Counted from the first letter of the stretch, positions 52,154 through 61,056 are shown. The stretch is DNA of 64,000 bases from Labilithrix sp. (GCA_019637195.1 JAHBWA010000004.1:62001-126000), one strand, 5' to 3'. The notes: generated from the sequence alone by a model not told the origin. Numbers and translations are program-made.

Positions 52154-54057
52154 TGATCCTGTCGCGCATCTGGTACGTCATCCTGGCCCTGCTCTTGGCC
52201 GCGGCGTACTACATCGTCGCGCTCGCCGTCGGTCAGTACAACCGCCGCAACCAGGCGGCGATGGAAGAGACCCTCAAGGCCGACAGCCAGGTCGTGAGCT
52301 GGGCGCTCCAGGTCGACGCGCGCCGCCGCCTCGACGTCCTGCTCCTGCCCGCGGTCGACCCGAACATCGCGAAGGCGATCCGCGGCGCGAACGGCAAGGA
52401 CGCGATCCCGGCGGCCTCGAAGGAGGACGGGATCAAGGCGCTCGTCGCGTTCAACGACAAGCTCCCGCCCGAGTACAAAAACGACGTCCTCTTCATCGCC
52501 GATCGCGAGGGGCGCCTCGTCGCGCAGGTCGGCTACGACGCGGTCAACGGCTTCGGCGAGTTCGAGCTCGGCGGCTACCCGGCCGTGTTCGACGCGCTCC
52601 ACGGCTTCCTCCGCGACGACACGTGGGTTTGGGGCGGCAAGATCGCGCGCGTGGTCACGCGCCCGGTCGAGGACGAGGTCGGCCAGCCCCCGATCGGCGC
52701 CGTGGTCGGCCTCCGATGGGTCGACAACTCCTTCACCAAGGAGATCGGCAAGCGCACGCGCACGAACCTCGCGTTCTTCGCGCTCGGCCAGCGCGTCGCG
52801 TCGGCCGCGAGCACCGACGGCTTCGACGAGGCCTCGCTCGAGGCGCTGGGGAGCGATCTTCAGGCCGTCAGCGAGGACAAGGGCTTCAAGGAGAACGGGC
52901 GCACCGACGTCCGCCCGCTCGGCGACGACAAGGGCGGGGTCCTCTTCGTCCGCATGCCGGGCGACGCGTGGGAGCTCGGCGGCGGCTTCGCGGTCGCGCG
53001 CCCGAAGGTCGCGATCAGCTCGCCCACCGGCTTCATCGCCGGCGCCGACGACACGGACAAGGGCAACGTCAAGCTCTGGCTGGTCGGCGTCATCTTCGGC
53101 GCCGCGGCGCTCCTCGGCTTCCTCTTCTCCTTCCTCGAGCACTCGATGCCGATGCGCGAGATGAAGGTGCAGGCCGACAAGCTGAAGACCGGCCACATCG
53201 ACACGCTGAACCTGCCCCGGTTCCGCGGCGGCTACCGGCCGATCGCGACCGACATCAACGCGGGCATCCAGCGCGTCGTCGAGAAGGGCGGCGGCACGGC
53301 GCGCAAGCCCGCCGACCTCGAGTCGATCCTCGGGCCGGTGCCGGCCCAGCCCAACATGAGCGCGTTCTCGTTCCCGCTGCCGGACGGCTCGGCGCCGCCG
53401 CAGCCGGTGCCGTCGAGCCCGGGGAGCTTCTCGGGGGCGAACCCCGCGAGCCCGGGCGCGACCGGGAACAACGGGCGCTTCCCCGGCGCCCCGCCGCCGC
53501 CGGCGAACTCGCGTCCGGGGCCGCCGCCGCCCGCGAACGCGGCGCCGTCGTCGCCCGGCGCGTTCGGCCAGCCCGATCGCACGATGGCGATGCCGGGCGC
53601 GCCGCCGCCGGCCGCCGGCTACCCCGGCGCGCCGCCGCCGGCCGCCAGCTCGCACAGCGCCACCGTGGCCGCGTCGCCGCAGGCCGGGAAGGCCGGGGCG
53701 CCGCCTCCGCCGGCCCCGTTCGCCCCGGGCGCCGCTCCGCCGCTCAAGAAGCCGGCCAAGGACGAGGACGAGCAGACGATGGTGGCCCAGCCCTCCGCCG
53801 ACCTGATCAGCGCCGCCAGCGGCGCCAACCCGGCGCTCGACCCCACGGCCGAGTGGCAGCAGGTCTACGAGGACTTCATCCGCACGAAGCGTGAGTGCGG
53901 CGAGCCGACCGACGGCCTGACGTTCGAGAAGTTCCAGCAGACGCTCAAGAAGAACCGCGACGCGCTCATGCAGCGTCACGGCTGCAAGCGCGTGAAGTTC
54001 TCGGTCTACGTGAAGGAGGGGCGCGCGTCCCTCAAGGCCACGCCCGTCCGCGAGTGA
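52150..54057 (+). CDS. Membrane sensor protein, MXAN_5187-like
   Basis: 635 residues. TM1 is at about 8-28, a periplasmic sensor domain of the Cache/dCache type extends to about 300, TM2 lies at 305-325, then a HAMP-like helix (MREMKVQADKLKTGHIDTL). A long Pro/Ala-rich linker (about 390-545) separates this from a conserved C-terminal domain of about 65 residues (YEDFIRTKRECGEPTDGLTF, then QRHGCKRVKFSVYVKEGR). That domain corresponds, from memory, to the C-terminal domain named after Myxococcus MXAN_5187. No kinase domain is present; it probably signals by protein contact. Coupled to the upstream exported protein. Confidence 0.75.
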   Translation: MMILSRIWYVILALLLAAAYYIVALAVGQYNRRNQAAMEETLKADSQVVSWALQVDARRRLDVLLLPAVDPNIAKAIRGANGKDAIPAASKEDGIKALVAFNDKLPPEYKNDVLFIADREGRLVAQVGYDAVNGFGEFELGGYPAVFDALHGFLRDDTWVWGGKIARVVTRPVEDEVGQPPIGAVVGLRWVDNSFTKEIGKRTRTNLAFFALGQRVASAASTDGFDEASLEALGSDLQAVSEDKGFKENGRTDVRPLGDDKGGVLFVRMPGDAWELGGGFAVARPKVAISSPTGFIAGADDTDKGNVKLWLVGVIFGAAALLGFLFSFLEHSMPMREMKVQADKLKTGHIDTLNLPRFRGGYRPIATDINAGIQRVVEKGGGTARKPADLESILGPVPAQPNMSAFSFPLPDGSAPPQPVPSSPGSFSGANPASPGATGNNGRFPGAPPPPANSRPGPPPPANAAPSSPGAFGQPDRTMAMPGAPPPAAGYPGAPPPAASSHSATVAASPQAGKAGAPPPPAPFAPGAAPPLKKPAKDEDEQTMVAQPSADLISAASGANPALDPTAEWQQVYEDFIRTKRECGEPTDGLTFEKFQQTLKKNRDALMQRHGCKRVKFSVYVKEGRASLKATPVRE

Positions 54058-54155
54058 CGCGCGGCGCCGTGCGGGCGCCGCGCGCGTCGGATCGATCGAG
54101 TCCGCGGCGCGGTTCTGAATTGTGCCGGCTGAGCTCAGGGTCTAGCGTTGCCGCC

Positions 54156-55832
54156 GTGCACCGCCGGACCCGCCACGCGCTGTGGGCCGCCTCGCTCGTC
54201 GTCCCGACGTTCGCGGCCGTCGTCTCTACTCCTCGCGAAGCTCGCGCGTCGAACGTCACCGAGGTGCCGGACAACGGCTCCGAGCAGATGGGGCGCGGCG
54301 GGGCGTGGGTCGCGCGCGCGAGCGATCCGCTCGCGACGACGTTCAACCCGGCGGGGCTCGCCGGTCAGCCGTCGCGCGTGACCATCCAGAACAGCCTCAT
54401 CTTTCACCAGACGTGCTTCTCGCGCATCAAGGCCGCGGGCGACACCAGCGTGGACCTCCTCGCCGGCGGCGACGGCCGCTTCCCGCGCGTCTGCAACGAC
54501 ATCGAGCCCGCGTTCAACCCGCAGATCGGCGGCACGCTCCGCGTGAGCGATCGCCTAGGGATCGGCGCGCTCGTCATCGGGCCGTCGTCGGCGGGCGAGA
54601 AGAACTGGCCCGACTTCGTCGAGGACGGCGGCGGCACGCGCCGCGCGGCCCCGCAGCGCTACCTCCTCGCGCGGCAGGCGGGCATCATCCTGTTCCCGAC
54701 GGTCGGCGTCGGGTACGAGGTGATCCCGAACCTGCGCCTCGGCGTGAGCTTCGGCTGGGGCTTCGCGAAGATCAAGAACGCCGCCGCGACGGTCGCGCTG
54801 AACAGCGGCGGTCAGACGAGCGACAACGACGTGCGCGCGAACCTCCAGGTCCGCGACTACTTCATCCCGCGCGTCAGCGCCGGCGGGCTCTGGAGCATCA
54901 CGCCCGAGATCGACGTCGCCGGCTGGTACCAGTGGACCGACGCGATCAAGGCGACGGGAGACGTCGGCACGGCGACCAGCTTCTACACCGCCGCCAACGC
55001 GCGCGGCGACGAGAGCGGCGTCGGCTACGGCGACACCATCTTCAGCGACTGCGGCACCGGCCGACCGCAGGACGAAGGCAAGTGCGGGAAGGGCGACAAC
55101 GCGAAGGTGAAGCTCGCCATCCCGATGGAGGCGAAGGTCGGCCTCCGCTATCACCGGCCGCGCGTCTCGCTCGAGGAGGCGCAGAACCAGGCGTCGACCG
55201 GCAAGTCCTACCGGCGCGATCCGCTCGCGAACGATCTGTTCGACGTCGAGGTCAACCTCACCTGGGCGAACAACTCGGCGATCGACGCGCTCCAGGTGCG
55301 CTTCCCGAGCGACCCGAGCGGGTCCGGGCGCCTGCCGGTCTCGGGGATCAACTCCGAGATCCCCCCCAACGCCGACCAGCCGCGCCAGTACCGGGACGTG
55401 TTCGGCATCCGCCTCGGCGGCGACTTCAACGTCCTACCCGACAAGCTCGCCCTCCGCGCCGGCGCCTACATCGAGACCGGCGCCGGCCGCGACCAGTTCC
55501 AGCACATCGACTTCGCGGCCTCGCAGCGGTTCGGCTTCGCCCTCGGCGGGACGTACCGCATCCGCCTCGGGAAAGATCCGGCGCGGACGGACGCGATCGA
55601 GATCATGGCCGGCTACGGTCACACGTTCTTCGCGGACCAGTCGCGCACCGACCGGAGCGCGACGGGGATCGGGGCGCTCGCGGGCGCGCCGTGCCCCGGG
55701 GACGCCACCGTCACGGGGCCGAACCGCTGCAGCGACGGCACCCAGCGGTACCGCACGAGCTGGCCCGTGAACCTCGGGACCATCACGAACACGCTGAACG
55801 TGATCAACGTCGGCCTCGCGTACCGGTTCTGA
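54156..55832 (+). CDS. FadL/TodX-like outer-membrane transport protein
   Basis: 558 residues from a GTG start; a signal peptide ends at STPREARAS. The mature N terminus has the FadL-family hatch-like motif GSEQMGRGGAWVARASDPLATTFNPAGLA. The remainder is an alternating-strand barrel with VGYEVIPNLRLGVSFGWGF and ends in phenylalanine (LAYRF), as outer-membrane barrels do. FadL proteins take up hydrophobic molecules such as long-chain fatty acids. No acyl-CoA synthetase is nearby. The frame is open further upstream but runs through the sensor gene. Confidence 0.88.
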   Translation: MHRRTRHALWAASLVVPTFAAVVSTPREARASNVTEVPDNGSEQMGRGGAWVARASDPLATTFNPAGLAGQPSRVTIQNSLIFHQTCFSRIKAAGDTSVDLLAGGDGRFPRVCNDIEPAFNPQIGGTLRVSDRLGIGALVIGPSSAGEKNWPDFVEDGGGTRRAAPQRYLLARQAGIILFPTVGVGYEVIPNLRLGVSFGWGFAKIKNAAATVALNSGGQTSDNDVRANLQVRDYFIPRVSAGGLWSITPEIDVAGWYQWTDAIKATGDVGTATSFYTAANARGDESGVGYGDTIFSDCGTGRPQDEGKCGKGDNAKVKLAIPMEAKVGLRYHRPRVSLEEAQNQASTGKSYRRDPLANDLFDVEVNLTWANNSAIDALQVRFPSDPSGSGRLPVSGINSEIPPNADQPRQYRDVFGIRLGGDFNVLPDKLALRAGAYIETGAGRDQFQHIDFAASQRFGFALGGTYRIRLGKDPARTDAIEIMAGYGHTFFADQSRTDRSATGIGALAGAPCPGDATVTGPNRCSDGTQRYRTSWPVNLGTITNTLNVINVGLAYRF

Positions 55833-55895
55833 CCGCTGAGCTCGACCCGCGCGAGGCCGTAGCGGCACCTCGTCTTGGTGTTATGCTGCGGAGCC

Positions 55896-56858
55896 ATGAG
55901 CGAAGCGCCTCGTAAGGTCATCATCATCGGGTCCGGCCCTGCGGGCCACACGGCAGGCATCTACGCGGCCCGTGCGAACCTCAAGCCTCTCATGTTCGAG
56001 GGGCTGGCGCGCGGCGGCATCCCCGGCGGCCAGCTGATGATCACGAACGACGTCGAGAACTACCCCGGCTTCCCCGAGAAGATCGCGGGGCCGACGCTGA
56101 TGAAGCACTTCCGCGACCAGGGCGTGCACCAGGGCGTCGAGATCCGCACCGAGGACGTGAACAAGGTCGACTTCTCGAAGAAGGGCGCGTTCAAGGTCTG
56201 GGCGGGCGACGACGACAAGGAGTGGACCGCCGAGACGATCATCATCGCGACGGGCGCGCAGGCGAAGTGGCTCGGCATCCCGAGCGAGACCGCGCTCCAG
56301 GGCAAGGGCGTCAGCGCCTGCGCCGTGTGCGACGGCGCGTTCTTCCGCAAGCAGCCGGTCATGGTCATCGGCGGCGGCGACACCGCGATGGAGGAGTCGA
56401 TGTACCTCTCGGGCCTCTGCTCGAAGGTCACGCTCGTCCATCGCCGCGAGGAGTTCCGCGCGAGCAAGGCGATGCAGGACCGCGTCCTCGCCAATCCGAA
56501 GATCGAGATCCTCTACAACACCGAGGTCGACGAGATCCTCGACGTGTCGAAGGGGGAGGTCACGGGCGTGCGCGTCCTCAACAACAAGACGAAGGAGAAG
56601 ATGGTCGTCGACGTGACCGGCTTCTTCGTCGCCATCGGCCACACCCCGAACACGGACCTGTTCAAGGACTGGCTCGACCTCCACGACAACGGCTACATCC
56701 GGACCAAGCCCGGCACGACGCAGACCTCGGTGGAAGGCGTCTTCGCCGCGGGAGACGTCCAGGACTTCGTCTACCGCCAGGCGGTGACCGCCGCCGGGAC
56801 CGGCTGCATGGCCGCGCTCGAGGCGGAGCGCTGGCTCGCGGCGAACTCGTCGCACTGA
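55896..56858 (+). CDS. trxB: Thioredoxin reductase
   Basis: The 320-residue flavoenzyme transfers electrons from NADPH to thioredoxin. It shows the FAD motif IIGSGPAGHTAGIYAARA, the redox pair in SACAVCDGAFF (CxxC), the NADPH motif IGGGDTAMEESMYL with HRREEFRA, and the C-terminal GVFAAGDVQD. It is preceded by GGAG. The gene lies between the FadL-like gene and a cyclic nucleotide-binding protein. With the Gpx-type peroxidase at 31.1 kb it could supply a thioredoxin-dependent peroxide defence. Confidence 0.96.
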   Translation: MSEAPRKVIIIGSGPAGHTAGIYAARANLKPLMFEGLARGGIPGGQLMITNDVENYPGFPEKIAGPTLMKHFRDQGVHQGVEIRTEDVNKVDFSKKGAFKVWAGDDDKEWTAETIIIATGAQAKWLGIPSETALQGKGVSACAVCDGAFFRKQPVMVIGGGDTAMEESMYLSGLCSKVTLVHRREEFRASKAMQDRVLANPKIEILYNTEVDEILDVSKGEVTGVRVLNNKTKEKMVVDVTGFFVAIGHTPNTDLFKDWLDLHDNGYIRTKPGTTQTSVEGVFAAGDVQDFVYRQAVTAAGTGCMAALEAERWLAANSSH

Positions 56859-56901
56859 TCGCATCTGGACGGCCGCATCGTGGGAGGGCTACGCTGCGGC
56901 C

Positions 56902-57420
56902 GTGGCGAATGACTCGGCCGCTCCGGCCGTGCAGGAGCAGAGACGCAGCGACTCGGGCGCGGAGCGCGAGGCGCAGCTCGCGAGGGTGCCGTTCTTCGAC
57001 GGGCTGACCCCCGAGGCGCTCGCGATGATCGCCAACGTCACGACGGAAGAGACGCTCGCCTACGGGACGCGCCTCTTCCAGTACGGCGACCCGGGCGACA
57101 AGCTCTACATCATCCTCGAGGGCAAGGTCCGCATCTCGCGGGAGGTCGGCGGTATGGGCGAAGAGGCCCTCGCCGTGCTCGGTTCGGGCGAGGTCTTCGG
57201 CGAGATGGCGCTCCTCGACGAGTCGCCGCGCTCGGCGGGCGCGCTCGCGCACGAGCGCTGCCGCTTGCTGGTCATCACGAAGGACGCCTTCGACGACCTG
57301 CTCTTTTTGCACAAGGACCTCGCGTACGAGGTCCTCTGGAGCTGCGTCCGGATGCTGGCGGCGCGCCTCCGCGAGACGAACGACAAGCTCACGTTCCTGT
57401 CGACGAGCGGGCGCTTCTGA
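56902..57420 (+). CDS. Cyclic nucleotide-binding domain protein
   Basis: The 172-residue protein is one cNMP-binding fold (about 28-150) with the phosphate cassette FGEMALLDESPRSA. No helix-turn-helix domain follows, so it is not a CRP-type regulator; the end is a short helix and tail. It may act as a cAMP or cGMP sensor that binds another protein, or may have lost nucleotide binding. The GTG start lies 43 bp after trxB. Its stop overlaps the start of the cytochrome gene by one base (TGATG). Confidence 0.88.
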   Translation: MANDSAAPAVQEQRRSDSGAEREAQLARVPFFDGLTPEALAMIANVTTEETLAYGTRLFQYGDPGDKLYIILEGKVRISREVGGMGEEALAVLGSGEVFGEMALLDESPRSAGALAHERCRLLVITKDAFDDLLFLHKDLAYEVLWSCVRMLAARLRETNDKLTFLSTSGRF

Positions 57421-58151
57421 TGCCGTTCGCGCCGCTCGTGCGGGCGCTCGTGCGCGTCCGGTCCAAGGGCGGCGAGGCCCCGGTCGTCCGTAGCGGCGTC
57501 CTCGCCGGGGCGGTCGCGGCCGCCGCGCTCGCCGCGAGCGTGACGACCACGGCGTGCGGGCCGGGCGAGGGCGCGCCGGGCCCCGGACCGCGCGCTCCCG
57601 GCCCGGGCGAAACAACGGCGCCGCCGCCGAGCGCGAGCGCGCCGGAGCCGCTGCCCCCGGCGAGCGGTACGACGATGACGCCGGTCCCGGGGCCTCCGCC
57701 CGAGCCGATGAAGCCCGCCCAGCCCTCGGCGATGGCCGACAAGCTTCGCGAGATCGGCGTCGATCCGACCGCGCTGCCCCCGCTGAACAAGCTCGACGCC
57801 AAGACGCTACGCGACGTGATGAACACGTTCACGAAGGCGCTCGGCGTCAAATGCAGCCACTGCCACGAGAAGGACTTTCGCGCGCCGACCGCCAACAAGA
57901 AGATCGCCACCCACATGTGGAACGACTTCACGCGCGGGCTCGCCCTCGACGGCGGCGGCCTCCTCTACTGCGACAGCTGTCACGGCGGCCGCGCCCAGTT
58001 CCTCGACCGCACGGACCTCCGCGCGCTCGGCGCGTGGATGCAGGAGAGCTACGTCGACAAGATGCGGCGCGCCGACAAGAAGGACCACGGCTGCGAGACG
58101 TGCCACGGCGATCCGTTCGAGGGGAAGATCCTCACCAAACTCTGGAAGTAG
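57420..58151 (+). CDS. Multihaem c-type cytochrome, probable lipoprotein
   Basis: 243 residues. The N terminus has a hydrophobic stretch ending SVTTTAC and then a Pro/Gly-rich linker to about residue 100. The haem part carries three CxxCH sites: CSHCH (GVKCSHCHEKDF), CDSCH and CETCH, with additional Met residues. The first part resembles the photosynthetic-reaction-centre cytochrome subunit type found in myxobacteria. An electron-transfer role in the envelope is inferred. It is translationally coupled to the cyclic nucleotide-binding gene. The start is the ATG overlapping that stop. Confidence 0.85.
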   Translation: MPFAPLVRALVRVRSKGGEAPVVRSGVLAGAVAAAALAASVTTTACGPGEGAPGPGPRAPGPGETTAPPPSASAPEPLPPASGTTMTPVPGPPPEPMKPAQPSAMADKLREIGVDPTALPPLNKLDAKTLRDVMNTFTKALGVKCSHCHEKDFRAPTANKKIATHMWNDFTRGLALDGGGLLYCDSCHGGRAQFLDRTDLRALGAWMQESYVDKMRRADKKDHGCETCHGDPFEGKILTKLWK

Positions 58152-58182
58152 CGGCGCGAGCTCGCTCCGTGACGCTACTTCG

Positions 58183-58272
58183 CGGCGCTCGGTCGGGACG
58201 CGGCGCTCGGTCGGGACGCGGCGCTCGGTCGGGACGCGGCGCTCGGTCGGGACGCGGCGCTCGGCCGGGACG
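58183..58272. repeat. Five 18-bp tandem repeats upstream of lexA
   Basis: The unit CGGCGCTCGGTCGGGACG is repeated at 58183, 58201, 58219, 58237 and 58255; the first four are identical and the last differs by one base (GGCCGG). The array starts 31 bp after the cytochrome stop. It is non-coding on the likely strand and has no spacers, so it is not CRISPR. Confidence 0.93.
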
Positions 58273-58474
58273 CGAGCTCGGCGCGCGACGCTGATGTGCG
58301 GCGCTCTTCGGGCTTCCGAGCTCGTGAGCGGCTTGGTGGCGAGAGCGCTTTCGGGCTCCGCGATTCGCGCCGACGCTCGCGCTGCAAACCCTCATCCTCT
58401 TGTTGAAAAGCTGCGGACAGCATCTTTGCAATGCGCGGAAAGCATGAGAGAAAACGGGAAACGACCCCCGTTCC

Positions 58475-58503
58475 TTGACTCGGGTACGCGTGTTCAGTAC
58501 GCT
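58475..58503 (+). promoter_or_regulatory. Candidate sigma-70-type promoter of lexA
   Basis: TTGACT (58475-58480) and TACGCT (58498-58503) are separated by exactly 17 bases. Transcription should then start at about 58510-58511, the position of the GTG start codon, so the mRNA would be leaderless. Supported by the absence of a ribosome binding site. Confidence 0.6.
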
Positions 58504-58508
58504 GAACA
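58491..58508. promoter_or_regulatory. LexA operator (SOS box) upstream of lexA
   Basis: TGTTCAGTACGCTGAACA is a perfect 18-bp palindrome of seven-base arms around TACG. The GTTCAG arm agrees with the half-site described for Myxococcus LexA. It covers the -10 element and ends two bases before the start codon, so LexA would block its own promoter. Confidence 0.75.
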
Positions 58509-58510
58509 AC

Positions 58511-59188
58511 GTGCAAGGACTCACCCAGCGTCAGCAGATGGTGCTCGACTTCATCCGCCAGTCGATTGCCGACCGCGGCTACCCGCCGACGCTGCGCGAG
58601 ATCGGCGCGCGAATGGGGATCCGGTCGACCAACGGCGTCAACGATCACCTGCGCGCGCTCGAGCGCAAGGGCTACCTCACGCGCGAGGACATGAAGTCGC
58701 GCGCGCTGCGCCCCACCGCACACGCGAACAGTAATGCCGATCCCGCCGAGGCGTCGAACGGCCTCTCCGGCCTGCCCCCGCTGAGCGACGACGACGACGT
58801 CATCGACGTCCAGGTGCTCGGGCGCGTCGCCGCCGGCCTCCCGCTCTTCGCCGAAGAGCACGTCATCGACACGGTGCGCGTCGACCGCGGCCTGCTCAAG
58901 GGCGGGCGTGAGGTCTTCGGCCTGCGCGTCCACGGCGACTCGATGATCGAGGCCGGCATCCTCAACGGCGACTACATCTTCGTCCGCAAGCAGCTCACGG
59001 CGAACCGCGGCGACATCGTCGTCGCGCTCATCGGCGACGAGGCCACGGTGAAGTACTACTACCCCGAGAAGGACTACGTGCGCTTCCAGCCGGCCAACAA
59101 GGCCATGGCGCCCATCCTCGTCCGGGCGGTCGACTTCAAGCCGACGATGCTCCTCGGCGTCGTGGTCGGTGTCTTCCGCCGGCTCTAG
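58511..59188 (+). CDS. lexA: SOS repressor LexA
   Basis: The 225-residue protein has the winged helix-turn-helix (residues 1-70: [17 protein letters not shown]), an acidic linker and the S24 peptidase domain. The self-cleavage site is Ala108-Gly109 (GRVAAGLP), the catalytic pair Ser144 (HGDSMIEAG) and Lys181 (ATVKYYY). GTG start chosen because it lies directly behind the operator; an upstream TTG would start within the promoter. Autoregulation follows from the palindrome. It may be co-transcribed with the next two envelope genes, which begin 27 bp after its stop. Confidence 0.96.
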   Translation: MQGLTQRQQMVLDFIRQSIADRGYPPTLREIGARMGIRSTNGVNDHLRALERKGYLTREDMKSRALRPTAHANSNADPAEASNGLSGLPPLSDDDDVIDVQVLGRVAAGLPLFAEEHVIDTVRVDRGLLKGGREVFGLRVHGDSMIEAGILNGDYIFVRKQLTANRGDIVVALIGDEATVKYYYPEKDYVRFQPANKAMAPILVRAVDFKPTMLLGVVVGVFRRL

Positions 59189-59215
59189 CGCGCGTCGCTT
59201 GCAAGGTTTCTCCTT

Positions 59216-59560
59216 GTGTCGGTGCGTCCGGCGCTGGTACGTCTCGTAACGTCGATGCGGGGCTATCTGCTGGCGGCGATGGTCTGCGTGGGGGGGGCGC
59301 AGGCAGGCTGCGGGGGCGTCTACTACGCCGTCTCCGTGAACGCGGCCGAGGCCCGTCTCGAGCAGGCGCGCGCCATGGGCGCCGAGTCCGCCGCGCCGTA
59401 CGAGTACTACTACGCGAAGGAGCACCTGCGCGAGGCGCAGCTCCACGCCTCCGAGGCGAGCTACGGCGACGCGGCGACCTACGCGGAGACCGCCGAGACG
59501 TACGCGCAGAAGGCCATCGATCACATCCAGGCCTCGAAGCGAGGCGAGGGCGACAAGTGA
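59216..59560 (+). CDS. DUF4398-like small lipoprotein
   Basis: A 114-residue protein. The signal sequence ends VGGAQAGC (an alternative start, MRGYLL, is 13 residues later). The mature part is a helical hairpin with NAAEARLEQARAMGAESAAP, EYYYAKEHLREAQLHASEA and AETAETYAQKAIDHI, typical of DUF4398 proteins. These often precede OmpA proteins in deltaproteobacteria and myxobacteria. The stop overlaps the start of the OmpA gene (GTGA). Confidence 0.83.
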   Translation: MSVRPALVRLVTSMRGYLLAAMVCVGGAQAGCGGVYYAVSVNAAEARLEQARAMGAESAAPYEYYYAKEHLREAQLHASEASYGDAATYAETAETYAQKAIDHIQASKRGEGDK

Positions 59561-60708
59561 GCCGTCGTCTCGCCGGCGCGGCGCGCGACGCAGCCGCCCG
59601 GGCGCGGGCGACGATGCGCGTCGCGACCCGGGCGCGCGTCCTCGCGTGCGGGCTCGTCGCGATCGTCGTCGGCTCGTCGTGCGCCGCCGGGCCCGTCACG
59701 CGCGGGCGCATCGACGGCATCGACGCCGTCGTGAAGAAGGCCGAGGCCAACGGCGCGATGCGCTGCGCTCCGCGCGAGCTCGCCCTGGCGAAGTCGCACC
59801 TCCTCTTCGCGCAGGTCCGGCTCGATCAGGGCAACCTGTCCGGCGCGCAGGGCCACCTCCAGATCGCCGAGCCCAACGCGCAGGCCGCGTTCGCCAACAG
59901 CCCGGCGGACAAGTGCGGCGAGGAGCCGGTGCTCGCGCGCGAGGGCGATCGCGACGGCGACGGCATCCTCGACGAGTTCGACTCGTGCCCCGACCAGCGC
60001 GAGACGTACAACGGATACGAGGACATCGACGGCTGCCCCGACGATCCCGACACCGACGGCGACGGCATCCCCGACTCGCGCGACGTGTGCCCGCTCGAGC
60101 CGGAGGACAAGGACGGCTACCTCGACGACGACGGCTGCCCCGATCCCGACAACGACGCCGACGGCATCCCCGACGACAAGGACAAGTGCCCCAACGAGCC
60201 GGAAGATCCCGACGGCTTCGAGGACGACGACGGCTGCCCGGACGAGGACAACGACAACGACACCGTCAAGGACGTCGACGACCTCTGTCCGAACACCCCC
60301 GGCCAGCCCACCGGCGAGCGCCCCGGCTGTCCGAGCCTCGTGGTCGTGACCGCCAAGGAGATCCGGATCACCCAGCAGATCCAGTTCGACACGAACAAGG
60401 CGACCATCAAGGCCGTCAGCTTCCCGATCCTCGACGCGGTCTACGACGTCCTCGCCGCGAACCCGAAGATCACGATCGAGGTCCAGGGGCACACCGACAA
60501 CGTCGGCGCCGCCGCCCACAACCAGAAGCTCTCGCAGCAGCGCGCCGACTCGGTGAAGGCGTACCTCGTGCGCAAGGGCGTCCCGGACGCGCGCCTCGTG
60601 TCGAAGGGCTACGGCATGGCGCAGCCGCTCGTGCCGAACAACAGCGCCGCGAACAAGGCGCTGAACCGGCGCGTTCAGTTCATCCGGACCGAAGCGACCG
60701 GCCCGTAG
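59557..60708 (+). CDS. OmpA family lipoprotein with TSP3 repeats
   Basis: 383 residues with an N-terminal lipoprotein-like signal (VAIVVGSSCAAG) and a DUF4398-like helical region (APRELALAKSHLLFAQVRLD). Several calcium-binding TSP3 repeats follow (DRDGDGILDEFDSCPDQ, DTDGDGIPDSRDVCP, DNDADGIPDDKDKCP). The C-terminal OmpA domain shows FDTNKATIK, GHTDNVGAAAHNQKLSQQRA and NRRVQF. It probably connects the outer membrane to peptidoglycan. The GTG start overlaps the preceding stop. Confidence 0.9.
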   Translation: MSRRLAGAARDAAARARATMRVATRARVLACGLVAIVVGSSCAAGPVTRGRIDGIDAVVKKAEANGAMRCAPRELALAKSHLLFAQVRLDQGNLSGAQGHLQIAEPNAQAAFANSPADKCGEEPVLAREGDRDGDGILDEFDSCPDQRETYNGYEDIDGCPDDPDTDGDGIPDSRDVCPLEPEDKDGYLDDDGCPDPDNDADGIPDDKDKCPNEPEDPDGFEDDDGCPDEDNDNDTVKDVDDLCPNTPGQPTGERPGCPSLVVVTAKEIRITQQIQFDTNKATIKAVSFPILDAVYDVLAANPKITIEVQGHTDNVGAAAHNQKLSQQRADSVKAYLVRKGVPDARLVSKGYGMAQPLVPNNSAANKALNRRVQFIRTEATGP

Positions 60709-61056
60709 CGCGGAGCCGCCGGCGCGGCTGAGGTTGACGGAGAGGCGCCGCGCGCGCGGCTCGGTGGACGCGCCGCGTGACGTCGTCACGTCCGCGAGAG
60801 CAGCTCTCGAAGGGGCGGTGCGTCGTCGCCTCGGGACGCTACGGCGAATGCCGCCACGGCGCGCTTCGTGAGGGCAAGCCCACGTTTTCGGTCCGATTCC
60901 TCCGGGCCTCCGGTCCGCCGCGCGCGCCCTCCGGACGATCGCGCGAGGTGCCGCGTGGTCGGGCCCGACGGTCGGCGCACGCGACGAGACGTGAGCGTGA
61001 CGGCAACGACGCGTCGTGGAAGCGCTTTCTACCCACAATAATCCGAAACCGGTGTA
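60709..61056. other. 348-bp intergenic region
   Basis: No gene is visible. It holds a 15-bp palindrome (60776-60790, CGTGACG-T-CGTCACG) and a small hairpin (60795-60809, CGAGAG-CAG-CTCTCG), which may end the OmpA transcript. A relatively AT-rich patch just before 61057 (CTACCCACAATAATCC) is a likely promoter of the next gene. Confidence 0.5.
60776..60809 (+). terminator. Palindrome and hairpin after the OmpA gene
   Basis: Two adjacent inverted repeats, one with seven-base arms around a single base and one with six-base arms over three bases, lie 68 bp after the OmpA stop. They are a candidate terminator; the first could also be an operator site. No U-tract. Confidence 0.35.

Larger units (their letters stand above)
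58152..58510. other. 359-bp region upstream of lexA with a tandem array and promoter
   Basis: No gene is visible. It holds the five 18-bp repeats at 58183-58272, then a less GC-rich stretch (58385-58480) and the lexA promoter/operator listed separately. Confidence 0.6.

Noticed and set aside
58183..58272. CRISPR array
   Set aside because: The 18-bp units are directly adjacent without spacers and no cas gene is present.
60776..60790. CRP-type binding site
   Set aside because: GTGA and TCAC flank five rather than six bases and the outer positions do not fit TGTGA-N6-TCACA, so it is listed only as a palindrome.
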